Source of the DNA: Zychaea mexicana
Lineage: Eukaryota; Mucoromycota; Mucoromycetes; Mucorales; Lichtheimiaceae
Length of the DNA: 64,000 nt
Assembly (NCBI RefSeq): GCF_025766255.1
Contig: NW_026516831.1
Coordinates: 17,458 to 81,457 of the forward strand
Direction of reading: 5' to 3'
The position numbers were made by a program, and so were the translations under genes. Below the pieces are notes generated by a model that was given only the letters and a program-made list of their open reading frames with translations, did no database searches and was not told the origin of the DNA. Numbering within the stretch: position 1 is the first letter of the stretch; each line of letters starts with the position of its first letter. Shown one piece after another: positions 21,801 to 33,063 of the stretch.

Positions 21801-24800
21801 TATCCTTTTCATTTCAATTCTGAAATACATGTATTGACGTGGCTGCATGCATAGCGAGTGGGAGACAGACGGTGAGAGGTTCTTTAACAGCTTTTACTGT
21901 AATTCAACCCGTAGAATATCGGTCAAGGAACTGATAGGATCATGTTTCTGTTTAACAAAGTCTCGCATATTACTTGCCGAGATGAGAGGAGACGAGAGGA
22001 GAGGGCAGACAGGTAAAGTGGTTTAGAGGAAACGCTGCTGCATCATAAGCAGGAGTAGAAAATGCACGAGGATGATATATAATAAGTAATAACTCTTCTT
22101 AACGGAACACATTTCGATGAGTCGCAGTTAATAAAACGAAGAAAGGAACAGCTTGAACGCGCATTCCAAGTACTTGGCAAATAGGGATTAGTTAATGACT
22201 ACTTAAGTTGTCGGCAAAAAAATACCCTGGCCAGGGTATATAAGCATGCAGTCGATCGATCGGTGATACAAACCTGTCATATAGAATAAGGCCCATAACT
22301 GCTACTAGCTACTTTTTTCACTACTATGTACTGCTGCTGCTGTTAGATATTAACCCTGCATCTTTACGCATGCGTAACCTCCCTTTCGTCCAACGATAAG
22401 TCTGGATGCATATAACAAATTAGAAACTGGATTATAGGCCGCACTTCACTTGCTCTGCATTACTATCCAAACTAGACGTTTCTCTATCTTTCGCGTCACT
22501 ATTCTGTACATACCTGCCTGCTCCCTGACAGAATGGCACAAATCCAACTTCGCTGCAAAATAATCCCATTTCTGTGAGAGGGATAGTCGTTAGTCTTAGA
22601 GTTCGTCCGTGTCTTTTACCCTTACGGAAGAATACAAGGTAAGTCATATCCGTTTTCCACGTCCATGCTCTCCTCTGTCTCTTATCATTTTTAACCTACA
22701 TATGCAACAAGGTCTCTAAATATATTTTTTCTTCACGGTCATACCCTCTTATTCGTTGCTATCAATAAAAAAGAGATAGCGAGGAAAGATAATTTGACTA
22801 TTATTGGGATCCACGATTAGGTTCTGCCATTGATATTGCGTTTGAATATAAGCTATAAAGGTAACACAGAAGATCAACCGACGCAAAAAGTGTGTCACAA
22901 ACATTGGTGCTCCTTGTGCATGTTTGGTACGACCTTTTGTAAATTATTACTGCGCTACAATAATGAGCCGCGTTATTTTTTTTGGGGGGACGAAAATAAC
23001 TGAAGGTGCAGCTACAACAGCAGTAGCATTCAACAGTCGTAACTAGCATTATACGCTCAACAGATTGTTAGCTCTCCGTCAATCTCTATATTACTAGCTA
23101 CTATGGAGACGAACGATCTATCACTATATAGCTTTAGGGGCTATGTAGTAACAACTTGATTGTTTTCTGTCAAAAATAAAAGGTTCGGATAAATGGTTTA
23201 CACCGTAGAGAACTCCGTGTTGAGTAAATGCCACCAAAGGGGATTATGAATAGTGAATTGATGCTGTTTTTGTGGTACGTGTCCTCTCTTTCACGTATTC
23301 CAAAACCCCGAAGCTTAACAATGGTGAATTCTACATGTAGAAAAGTCGTTATTCAGCAAATTTGTAGCTCTTATGATGGCGCTCCTTCTAGCTTAGTAAT
23401 AGTTTCTATAATTTGTTCTAATTAATTATTACCGTAAGTTGCCATGTTATCTTGAAACAACAAAACGATGGCTCAGCGTACAACCCAGATATGAACATGT
23501 TGTACAGCGAATCGCAGACGTGGGAATATATAAAAGTAACTAGAGCCACCCCTTTCCCGTCCGTGCTCACGCCCGCACACACCCGTCTTCTTTTTTTTTT
23601 TATTACCGAAATAAGATCGTGTACCCATCGGCTATCTTTTTTTGTCGTTCAAAACCCGACGCGAAGGTCGGCAATGTAACAAAAAAAGTGATCTACAAAG
23701 AATGTAACATATTAACTTGATTTGTTTAACAATGAAGTCTGAAAATTTATCACCCTACAAATGTACTTATCATAAAAAAGATGGGATTACCCAGATTGTT
23801 TGTTTCTCAAGTGGATGATGATTCTTTACAGATTCCAAAAAAATTATGCATCCTGCATTATAGAAAAAAGGAAAAAAGGGACTTATTCGGATATACGTGC
23901 TAATAATAAACTATGAGCCTTACATCTCGGGGACGAGACGAAAATGTGGATAGAGCACGTACATGTGGCAACAACGAGGTATAGTACAGGTGCAACCTAG
24001 AGAGAGAAAAAAGAGCGAAGGATGGGGTCAGTATAGTAAACCATTCTGAGAGCGACCTTGTGTCAGCAGTTAGTGATCGGATAGTTGATCGATATCCTTG
24101 CAACACTCTCTTTTGACACACGCTAATTAAGCTCCAGAGAGAGAGAGAGAGATAGAGATCAAAGCTCAGCAGGCTTTGCTTAGTTTACGCAATCTCAGGT
24201 ATGTTTCTTTCTTGTCCCTCAATCAAGCCCGACTACGAATGGTCTAACCCCGAATCAGCTCAGCTTCTCGGGGGAGAAGAGTAATGGGGCCTTGTGCGTG
24301 AGAAGCTGACGGTGAACTGTACTGTATTAGTGTGTTTTTTTTGAGACATCAGGTACACGCAGGGTTAGCCGGTCTGCTGGAAACTTTTAGCTTTTTGTTG
24401 CCTGCGGTTGGCAGCTGAGTTTCGATATCCGTAAATCCGGGTCGGTGCGTTCTTTCTTTCGTTGTTCCAATGTAGAGAGAACCACCTTCTCACCCCCTGC
24501 ACCTCCCAACTTAGCTCTACCCCTCGTTCTGCCCATGCTGGATCTAACTTGAAAAGAAGCGCGTTTGAAGAGCGAAGACAAGATGAATACACTTCTTGGC
24601 GTGTCTTGTTATACTGTGCGCGAACTCAACCGTTGCACAAGCTGATTAATATTTGCATTGGAGGGTTGCAATCATTTCGGAGGAAAAGATGTGAGGAGGA
24701 GCAAAAAGTGGACTGATTCATCAGTACATCGAATAAGTAATAGCTATAATGTGTTTTTGTTGCTACTTACGCATCGACAGCTCAGCTTTAACTTTAACGA

Positions 24801-25144
24801 CGTCCGTGTCCTACTTTCTTCTCAGCCAGCTACTGCATGCATGTGATATGAATGATTATTACGTGACTCAGTTAGAAGAGAGAAAACGCTAAACAAAGTT
24901 TTCCATCACCCAGTTTGTTTTATTTCCGATCAACCAAACCAACTGTTGCCATGCATGACTGTCTTGCATAACATAAGATCTTTCTACTGGTACTACACAA
25001 AGGCAGTAGTATCGTGACAGCAGAAAATTAAAAGCTGGCAGAACCGTCTGTGCCCTGATATAGGCATCATGTACGCCCCCCACCTTCTTGATATGTATGA
25101 TGCATATGGATGCAACAGCAGTTCTTTGATATGTATACAGTCCA
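18808..25144. other. 6.3-kb gene-poor interval
   Basis: No supported gene. A CA run at 18831-18854 sits in the velvet 3' region. A GA run lies at about 24136-24152. An 18-bp perfect palindrome abutting a TATA-like box is at 22222-22244 (listed separately). A 9-bp inverted repeat CAGCTTCTC/GAGAAGCTG lies at 24261-24308. All frames over 60 codons are isolated and unlike any family I know. Confidence 0.45.
22222..22244 (+). promoter_or_regulatory. 18-bp perfect palindrome overlapping a TATA-like box
   Basis: ATACCCTGGCCAGGGTAT (22222-22239) is its own reverse complement, and its last bases form TATATAAG (22237-22244). The arrangement looks like a dyad operator placed on a core promoter. No downstream reading frame supports a protein, so a non-coding transcript or chance are both possible. 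Confidence 0.3.
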
Positions 25145-25210
25145 ATGTCGCAGCCAATTAAAATTGATGTCGCTGACAAGTCAAAATTATGTCGCTGATT
25201 AATCAAAATC
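25145..25210. repeat. three tandem 22-bp units
   Basis: Three consecutive imperfect 22-bp units begin ATGTCGC(A/T)G at 25145, 25167 and 25189 and end in CAAAATT/C or TAAAATTG; a degenerate partial follows (TTTCGCATTTT). The array lies about 140 bp before the remains of a mariner-type transposase and may be its subterminal region. I found no inverted counterpart on the other side. Confidence 0.6.
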
Positions 25211-25354
25211 AATTTCGCATTTTCAGAAATGGAATTCGAGAAAAGCCAAAAGATGAAGACATTCATATGAAGGAGGCCAACGTGAAGCGTGATTATGTGC
25301 GTAATACCGTGCAGGATAAGGATAGATCTTTCTATCTGAGGATTTGAAAAGTGT

Positions 25355-26262
25355 ATGAGCGCATCAGCAGCAGCGAAGCAGTTGGGCATTCACATTCGAA
25401 CTGCTCAGGGATGGGTCAGACAGTATAATGTGTGGCCTGATAGTATTTATGAGAGCTGTAAGAACATGGGTCGTGCATGCATCTTAACCGGAGAGCATAA
25501 AGCAACTGCTATCAACATCATTAATGCTATTCCTCTGCTGGTGTTGTTGACGTGATCGAGCATTTATTGAAGCGATTTTATGATCTTAAAGTCTCAAGCA
25601 GCACTGTTTATAAGTTGATGAGAAGTGAATGTAACCTTTCGTTGAAAAAAGCATATTTTCACTCTACTTAGTGAGAGAAACCGTCGAACAAAGGCTGAGG
25701 AACGACATGTTTGTGTTTGTAAGTGGGAAACTACAGACATGAACTTGCTGACGGATTGCGTGTTTCTTGACGAATCTGCTTCTGATATTAACATGAAACG
25801 TTCAAAATCTTGGTCCAAAAAAGGTACCCTTGCTATTGTTACCAGGGCTATTACGAAACCAAACACAACGTCTATATTGGGGCACTATCTCTGCCTCAGA
25901 TTTGATCACGATCGGCCTGCCAAGAAGCGAAAGGCCGATGGCTATATAAACTCAGGGACTGTAACAGGCCACTACATTAGTTTCTTGAAACGACTCTTGA
26001 TCAAATGGATAAACATCCACACATGAAAGGTCACTATAGTTATGGATAACGCACCCAATTCACACGAATGTCAACATAAAGAAATACATTGAGCACCGTG
26101 TTGTAAATATGTGTATCTTGCTACTTACTCTCCTGAGCTTAATTTAATAAAACAATTGTGGGCAGTGGCAGAGAGTAAGGTTAATTTCCACAGGTTTTTG
26201 CAGGAAGACACTTTATCAAAAAGAATCACGGAAGCTTGCAAAGTGTGGTAAAAAGAAAAGGT
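25355..26262 (+). pseudogene. decayed IS630/Tc1-mariner-type transposase
   Basis: Remains of a cut-and-paste DDE/D transposase, scattered over several frames with stops. An N-terminal helix-turn-helix (ASAAAKQLGIHIRTAQGWVRQY, about 25358-25423) is followed by an HTH_29-like stretch (SSSTVYKLMRSE). Then come the first catalytic block CVFLDES with NMKRSKSWSKKGT and KTNTTSILG-like sequence, the second block VMDNAP, and the third block SPELNLIKQLW. The last normally reads ELNPIEQFW, so the third acidic residue is replaced by Lys. Stops, frame changes and the lost residue make it inactive. Confidence 0.8.
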
Positions 26263-26802
26263 TGGCAGCCAACTAACCACTCGATTCCCCCATCTATTAT
26301 TCGATTGTGTTATGTGGCTTATGTGGTGGATTATACGAAATTGGTTGGGTTGTGTGGTGGGTTATGTGTAAGCAAGCCACCAATTAATCCACAGCACGCA
26401 CCGAACACGCCGCCAGCAACTGCCATCATCCAGAAGCACCGTCATCAGTATTGATAATAGGAAATGCATAGCCATCATATATCAGTAAAAGCGTACAAAT
26501 AGTCAAGATACGTTGTTGAAAAGTTGTTGAGAAACTACTGGCTAATGTCTGCAGTATCCAGAGTAATCATAAAAGGAATGACTACCTCGTTAAGTAATTG
26601 CCGCGCTAGCCGCTTCTTGTTCCCAAAATGCATGTCGGTTTTGTGGATTTCGTACCATTATTTTTTTAACCCACCCAAGACCGTGATAATACCACACACA
26701 AGTGTCCAGTCCAGGCAAGTTACGAGGCAAATTCTCGGTAATAAATCAGGCTATCCACTACCAATGTCGCGTCCCGGGTAAGGTTTCTTTAGAACCTCCA
26801 CA
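26263..26802. other. short gene-less interval
   Basis: Between the transposase remains and the next decayed ORF. A GT-rich low-complexity stretch (TTATGTGG/TTGTGTGGTGGG) occurs at 26305-26370. Nothing else recognised. Confidence 0.35.
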
Positions 26803-27247
26803 ATGCGCAAAGGAACAAAGATCCAAATGCTTGAAACTATCAAGACGTTATACTGGATTTGTAAAGAGCTAATTAATGGGGAATTCCCCAAAATATCATG
26901 AGGCTGCAAACAACGTAGCTAAATAGTACGATGATTATGATATCACTAGTTTCAGTTTTTCAAGTATCCAAGCGATGCGGCGTGTGTATGATGCTAATGA
27001 GCACCGGAGAGCTATAAAATTCACTGAAGGGATCGATGCAATGGTGGCAACAGCAGAATTGAATGACTAAATAGGATTGCGGGGGGGATTGATGGTGAAA
27101 GGACGACCTTTCACATCAGAGATCGAAATCACATATGATTGGAAGTGGCGCAGATATGTTCTGATCCGACATGAAACGAACAATCAAAGTGATTGGCTGC
27201 ATTTTAAAAGTCACGCTTTCAAAGAAACCCTTTTCACCTTGCCATAA
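26803..27247 (+). pseudogene. decayed unknown ORF upstream of the MADS gene
   Basis: A protein-like stretch of about 145 codons. It starts at ATG 26803 (MRKGTKIQMLETIKTLYW), shifts frame near 26890, then continues as YHEAANNVAK, a stop, AMRRVYDANEHRRAIKFTEG, a second stop (27068-27070), and on to RYVLIRHETNNQSDWLHF, ending at 27247. One frameshift and two in-frame stops interrupt it. Amino acid composition looks coding, but I do not recognise the family. It ends 46 bp before the MADS start codon, so the MADS promoter lies within these remains. Confidence 0.4.
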
Positions 27248-27293
27248 AAGAGTGAACCCTCTAGATTTGGTAACCAAACCAACAATTAAGGAA

Positions 27294-28140
27294 ATGAACC
27301 CGGATTTGCCAAGCAGCGCAGCAGCAGCAGCTCAAGCAGCAGCAGCAGTTCAACAACAACACCAGCAGCCTTTACAACAAAAGCAACCCGCGGATGACGA
27401 TGGTTCCATTGATGACTCGGACGTTGAGAAGCCTTCCAGACGCTCAGGTCGTCGCAAAATTAAAATCGAATACATTGAGGATAAGAATCGTCGCCACATT
27501 ACCTTTTCGAAACGCAAGGCTGGCATTATGAAAAAGGTAATTCTCTTACTCTTTTTGAAAACAAAGCATGGAAAACTTTATACAGCTGTAATGGTCCTTT
27601 CCCGCTGGCTGCCTCTTGCTTTTTTTTTTTTCGCGAATGGGCAGGACAATCAATGAATCTTTTTTGTATTGACACTGTGTTTGTTTCAAATTTACATTGT
27701 AGGCTTATGAACTTAGCACACTTACAGGCACTCAAGTTTTGCTACTTGTTGTCTCTGAGACGGGTCTTGTCTACACGTTCACGACAGTAAAGCTACAACC
27801 TATTGTGACCAAGCCCGAAGGCAAGAATCTTATCCAGGCTTGCCTGAATGCCCCAGACCCCGTGCCAGCTGAGGCATCATCGTCTTCTCCGGTAAGTTTG
27901 TTTATAGGTCAAAGAAGCTCTCTCTAGTTTTATTTTTTTAACCCACTGTTTATCTTCAAAGGCTCCTGAGTATGCTAACGCATCGCCCGGTGTGGACATG
28001 AACAAGAGTAAGGCTGCGTATGAGGATAAGAAGGTAATAACTGGGTTTGACGCTACCAAATGGGGATTGGAATAAGTGTGGAGAAGCTTATTTTTTATTA
28101 CTTAATTTAGCCCGAACCATCGGGATTTGCACCACAACAA

Positions 28141-28171
<31 letters not shown>

Positions 28172-28629
28172 CTCCTCGTCAGCAACCTCAGGCAACCGGC
28201 TCACCTGTTGGTACGAATGCTGGTTATCAGCCCTATGTTGGTGGTAGCTGGAACAACAATCATCCTGGCTACATGGCCGCTGCCGCCGCTGCTGCGGCTG
28301 CTAACCCTTACCATCAACAGCAACAACAACATCCATCCACACAGCAACAGCAGCAACAGCAGCAACAGCAGCACTATGGTGGCCCTGTTCCTTCATACTA
28401 CGGCGCTGCCCAGCCCCACAGTCATCAGCAACAACCTCAACAACAGCAATCCCCGTATCTTTCACAACAACAGCAACAGCATGCAGGTTACTGGCCTGCA
28501 TCGTCTGCACCACAACCACCCACCCGCAACCATCCGTCCATGGCACGGCAAGACCAGCATCCTGGTTCTCCCATTGCTGGTTCAGGGGAAAACAAGGCAG
28601 ACGGTAACAAGCCTGGCGTCGCAAACTAA
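27294..28629 (+). CDS. MCM1: SRF/MCM1-type MADS-box transcription factor
   Basis: Sequence-specific DNA-binding factor of the SRF type, recognising CArG-like boxes as a dimer; the yeast homologue Mcm1 acts in mating type, cell cycle and metabolism. Four exons: 27294-27536, 27703-27891, 27962-28033, 28111-28629; 340 residues. An N-terminal Ala/Gln tract and an acidic segment precede the MADS domain at about 52-110: GRRKIKIEYIEDKNRRHITFSKRKAGIMKK, continuing AYELSTLTGTQVLLLVVSETG and VYTFTT, which mark the SRF rather than MEF2 class. The C-terminal half is Gln-rich with CAG/CAA runs and an Ala run, a plausible activation domain. The chosen ATG (27294) opens the Ala/Gln tract; the frame is open further upstream to an ATG at 27171 inside the decayed ORF. 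Confidence 0.9.
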
Positions 28630-28824
28630 AAAAAAAACATCCAAGGTCTTCTGAATGATACACTATATCCTCTCTACTTTCTCGTACTCTGTCTTTTCCC
28701 CCCATTACTGTAGTTTTTTTCCTTTCTATTTTGCTGTTATCCAATTAAAGTTCACATTAGTTCTCTCCGACCACGTTGTTTCTCTCTTCTTTCTCTTTCA
28801 ACCAAATCTTTTTTATCCCCAATC

Positions 28825-30349
28825 ATGCTGCGCGGGGCTCTAGCCAATACTTGCTGGAAGGCTAAAACTAATGTGCAGCTTCGTCAACACACTTCTGCCA
28901 TTGCATCACGCCGATTCCTGGCCACTACTTCTCGGCCGCGAGTCTATGACATGACAAGCGATACAGCAACGGAAGTAACCGACGACATGTTTGATATCAT
29001 GAAGTCGGCTTCGCGTAAAGATGACGTGTTTGGCGTATGTCCAGAAACAAGGCTATTATGCGCATGACAGCATTGATAGCTAACATTCTCCTTTACTGGG
29101 TGATTTATAGATCGATCCCTCTGTGAACGAGCTGGAACATCATGTTGCCAAACTGTTTGGCCACGAGGCATCCTTGTTTTGTGCCTCGGGATCCATGACC
29201 AACCAAGTAAGAAGTAATCGAGAAACCATTCCTCTTTTCTTCAAGTTTGAAATAACCTGTCATGGTGAATGATGTGTATATAGCTCGGTTTGCGAACCTT
29301 ATTAACCCAACCACCTCATTCTGTCCTGTGCGATTCTCGTTCTCATATCTATCTGTATGAATGCGGAGGATTAGGTATATGCAGTGTTTCCCTTGCTATT
29401 TTTAAAGAATTATAATTCATCATGTTCTGTCTCTTTTTCAATATATAGCCTACCATTCACAAGCTGGTTTGACGCCAACATTGCCAAAAAATGAACTCTA
29501 TTTGACTGCTGAGGATGTACAAGCAAACATAGTAACCGACGACTTATGCGGTGCACTGACAAAAGGTCTCACCGTTTTTCTTTTGAAAGTCTTTGTGCCC
29601 ATTACGAAAAGAGGAATTGACCCACGAAACAATTGATACGTGTAGTGATTGCGCTGGAAAACACGCTGAATGGCACCGTCATGCCCTTGGATGAATTGCA
29701 ACGAATTCACACGTTTGCGCGAAAGCAAAACATCAAACTCCATTTAGACGGTGCGCGTATTTGGAACGCGAGCCAGGCCACAGGGGTCGCACTTGCAGAC
29801 TATGGCCAGCTGTTCGACACGATTTCGGTGTGCGTATCCAAGGGCGTGGGTGCACCGATCGGCTCGCTTGTGATTGGCTCAAGCGAGATTATCAGAAAAG
29901 CACGACACCTGCGCAAGCTGATGGGTGGTGGTTGGCGACAAGCGGGTTTACTTGCCAAGGTCGCTCACCATTGTATTGATACGGTTGTGCCTACGATGCC
30001 AGAAACACACCGGCTGACCAAAAAGCTGGCAACCAAACTAGAGGCACTCGGCATGCGGACCCTGTTGCCCGTGGATACTAATATGGTGTTCCTAGAAACA
30101 GCGCCGCTCAGTATCGTGGAACTGGCAGACGCGCTGCATGAACACAATATCGTGATCAGTCGCGACGAGGGGTCGGTCACGCGTCTCGTGCTCCATCACC
30201 AGATCGACGCCAAGGCTGTGGACGATTTTATCAGGGTCGCATCCAAGCTAGTGCAGGCCAAGGTGGATGCAAAATTCTCGTTGCCGCCCTCATCCAAAGA
30301 GGCTGTGGACATTTCAAAAGCATATCCCACTGCATCTGTAAAGCTGTAA
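28825..30349 (+). CDS. GLY1: L-threonine aldolase (PLP-dependent)
   Basis: Cleaves L-threonine or L-allo-threonine to glycine and acetaldehyde. Five exons: 28825-29034, 29111-29206, 29284-29374, 29449-29565, 29646-30349; 405 residues. An N-terminal Arg/Ser/Ala-rich stretch ([14 protein letters not shown]...RRFLATTS) resembles a mitochondrial presequence, unlike cytosolic yeast Gly1. Family motifs follow in order: [76 protein letters not shown], and the PLP lysine in [12 protein letters not shown] (about Lys237). WRQAGLLA and the C-terminal NMVFLET are also typical. Some 180 bp separate it from the MADS gene, and its upstream DNA is pyrimidine-rich. Confidence 0.94.
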
Positions 30350-30410
30350 AGATGAACCTTATATATTTATGTAAACAAAAGGAGATTGAGATGTCTGGTA
30401 GAAGAGGCTA

Positions 30411-30438
30411 TGCGTGTGTGTGTGTGTGTGTGTGTGTG
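30411..30438. repeat. (TG)n microsatellite
   Basis: Near-perfect TG dinucleotide run immediately downstream of the threonine aldolase gene, in its presumed 3' UTR. Confidence 0.9.
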
Positions 30439-30522
30439 GTTGGGATTGTGTGTGAAATGGATATTACAACAGAAAATAACGGTATACAAAAGGCAAAGAA
30501 ATGGAATCTATAATGTTGTTTA

Positions 30523-32829
30523 TCATGCTATAGACACAACTGGTTTTTCAACCAAAGACGGTAATGCAGATTGATGGACTGAGCTTATCACGGTTGCTGC
30601 ATCTGTACACTTGTTGTTGTTGTTGTTGTTGTTGTTACCAAGCGGCTTTCGATGGACGACCAGTTCGGTTTGGTACATCTTTGGTGACACATTGATCTGT
30701 GATACCGCTGTTGACGCCATCGATTTCGCCTTGAGTCGGGCCAGTGATGCCGATTTCCGTAATCGTAGCTGTCGTTGTTGACCATCGCTGTCTGTTGTCA
30801 TAGAAGCTGTATTTACAGTCATGCTCCTGCTAGTTGCTGTATCGTAATAATCATGGTCCGAGTCGTCGTACTGCTCAACGTCCGTGGTAATAATCGGAAT
30901 AGGGAGAGGGTGCTTGGATGGTGGTGGTACATCCTGCTGTAGCAAGCTGCTACTGCTGTCAATGCTGCTGCTGGGAGGGTCGCTGGAGGAAGATGCCGAT
31001 GATGAGGATAAAGAGTCAGGTGACGATGAAATGGCGACTGTTGGTATAATAGAGTTGGGGAATGCAGTTGGAGAGGATGCAGTTGTTGTTTTTGTTATGT
31101 TTTGTTTTTCGCGTTTTTGCTTTTGTTGTTGCTGTTGTTGTGCTGTCGGTTTCCGATTCAAAATTGCATCGATAAACGATCGCTGATGGTGTTTTTCTCC
31201 ACGGGCACTATCTGAAAGCGATGTTGTCATTTTTGCTAGTGGTCGTGGTGATGCCACAACATCATCAGCGTCATCATTGGTCCCAGCATCATCTACCTCG
31301 CCTGCTGGGGTTGACATGGGCGAATCTTTGCTGGTGAACCACCGTCGCATCTTGGGCTTTCCATCCGGTTTATTATCAAACAGTTCCGGGAGTGATGCTG
31401 ACGGTTCAACAGGTGCCTTGTGAGTGGCAGCAGCAGTAGGCGTGGGTGATATTTCTTCTGGTGGATCCGGATTTTTAGCTGGCGGTGCAGATGTTGCTGA
31501 CCCAAAAATGCCCCCTGCCCCATTGGTTGGGAAAAACGTGATATCATCCAGGTTTGGCAGGACCACATTCTCCATGACCAGCTCGTCAATTTTAGTTTGA
31601 ATTGCTTTGACGACCATGGAATACTCCACGCGACGTTCCCCGACCAACGGCTCCACCAGCCATTCCATCTTGGGGAGTTCGTAGAACCCGTACCAGAACC
31701 GATTGGTCGGCGGCTCTTTGATCTTGAGCAAGAACTTGCCCCGCAGCGACTTGAGAGTGATGGCCAGCACCAGATCCACCGTCAGCGGGCGCAGATGTTC
31801 CGAGTATTTCCACTTGAGCACGGTTTCTATTTCGAACCGGATGCCACCTTCGTATTGTAAGTTGGCTTCAGCGGTCAACGCGCCGGTCGGGGATAAGCCA
31901 AGCAGCCGAGGTTGGGTCAGAAACGGCGGTGCATGGCCCACATCCACTGATCGGACAGTGATTTCGCCGAGAAATGGGGGACGACGGGCATTGAGCTTGT
32001 CAAGCTTTGAAATAAGCTTCTTGTACAAGTGGTCGTTGATCGCATCGGTCTTGTAGAATGCACAAAAAATCCGGCCTAGCATGGCATTGAACCATTGGGT
32101 CTGGAAATGATGCTCGTCGCTGTGAATCGTCGTGAGCAGTTTGTTCATGGCTTCTTGATCAAAATGCATCGATTCTTCGTCCTCCTGAGAAGATCGCGCA
32201 GCACGCAGTAGTGCCAAGTACCAGTCTTCCTTGTCGATACATTTGCTGCAATTGATGTAGTAATGCGAATCCTTGTCCTTATGCGTCAATTTGATGAGAT
32301 GCGGCCTCGTAAACAACTCGTGGTCGTGTAAACCAGGTGGATGTGTCATCACCCTATGCTGGTTGACTTGTATCACGCCTTTGCAATCCAGCTGTCGTTC
32401 CGAATCGTATAGAAATAGCGTCGTGTGTTTCAGGGCCGCAAAATAGATTTCGTTTTGTTCATTGTTGCGATTATTGCCGGCAATGATTATGTTCTTTACC
32501 ATGTCGCCTATGCTTGCGTCTGGCGGAGGCAGCCGTTGTTCGTCCCGAGATACCCGGAGCCACCCCACTTTGTACGACTGCGACGATGACAAAGGTGAAG
32601 ACGACAGCGAAGATAATATCGTGGACGTGGAGATAGAGGCGTTATTGCTAGTTGCTTTTCTTGCTGCTGCTGCGTATTTGGGATCGCCTTCATAGGCCGC
32701 TTGCTGCACTGTCCAGGTGCCGAATGCGGACACTTTATGCACAATGTAGAGAATCAGCAGTACGACCGGAAAGAAAGTGAAGCCGCCCGCAACATAGGCG
32801 ACGATTAGGCCTAATGGTGGAGTTGCCAT
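30523..32829 (-). CDS. NVJ2: TEX2/Nvj2-like SMP-domain lipid-transfer protein
   Basis: ER-anchored tether and lipid-transfer protein of the SMP family (yeast Nvj2, animal TEX2), acting at ER contact sites and moving ceramide or other lipids. Intronless, 768 residues from ATG 32829. A transmembrane segment lies at about residues 7-32 (LIVAYVAGGFTFFPVVLLIL). A PH-like domain spans about 86-215 (YKVGWLRVS ... DKEDWYLALLRAA). The SMP domain spans about 225-440 (QWFNAMLGRIFCAFYKT, PPFLGEITVRSVDVGHAPPF, GKFLLKIKEPPTNRFWYGF, LPNLDDITFF). The last 330 residues are disordered, rich in Ser and Gln, with an Asn run encoded by GTT repeats at 30611-30636. The frame is open upstream to 33063, but this ATG places the membrane segment as in relatives. 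Confidence 0.9.
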   Translation of the reverse strand: MATPPLGLIVAYVAGGFTFFPVVLLILYIVHKVSAFGTWTVQQAAYEGDPKYAAAARKATSNNASISTSTILSSLSSSPLSSSQSYKVGWLRVSRDEQRLPPPDASIGDMVKNIIIAGNNRNNEQNEIYFAALKHTTLFLYDSERQLDCKGVIQVNQHRVMTHPPGLHDHELFTRPHLIKLTHKDKDSHYYINCSKCIDKEDWYLALLRAARSSQEDEESMHFDQEAMNKLLTTIHSDEHHFQTQWFNAMLGRIFCAFYKTDAINDHLYKKLISKLDKLNARRPPFLGEITVRSVDVGHAPPFLTQPRLLGLSPTGALTAEANLQYEGGIRFEIETVLKWKYSEHLRPLTVDLVLAITLKSLRGKFLLKIKEPPTNRFWYGFYELPKMEWLVEPLVGERRVEYSMVVKAIQTKIDELVMENVVLPNLDDITFFPTNGAGGIFGSATSAPPAKNPDPPEEISPTPTAAATHKAPVEPSASLPELFDNKPDGKPKMRRWFTSKDSPMSTPAGEVDDAGTNDDADDVVASPRPLAKMTTSLSDSARGEKHHQRSFIDAILNRKPTAQQQQQQKQKREKQNITKTTTASSPTAFPNSIIPTVAISSSPDSLSSSSASSSSDPPSSSIDSSSSLLQQDVPPPSKHPLPIPIITTDVEQYDDSDHDYYDTATSRSMTVNTASMTTDSDGQQRQLRLRKSASLARLKAKSMASTAVSQINVSPKMYQTELVVHRKPLGNNNNNNNNKCTDAATVISSVHQSALPSLVEKPVVSIA

Positions 32830-33063
32830 TGAATGTTTTTTGGCCACCAATGCAGCATACAATTGTACAAGTGAATGTGTACGTGCGTATGGGATATGTA
32901 ATGAAAGAAAAAGAAAGGAAAGGAAAAAAGAACCGAAAGGAGAGGGAACAGAAAAAAAGTAATCGTTTATTTTAATAAGGAAAGGAGACAGGGTTGACGC
33001 AAGAAATGAAAAAAAAGAAGAAACCTGCTTTGGAGTCACAAGATGCTGGAACTGGGGTACCAC

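Noticed and set aside
24261..24308. CAGCTTCTC/GAGAAGCTG inverted repeat as a transposon end
   Set aside because: Too short, no target duplication and no extended terminal similarity.
32830..33063. N-terminal extension of the SMP protein from an upstream ATG
   Set aside because: The extension is low-complexity; relatives begin just before the membrane segment, matching ATG 32829.
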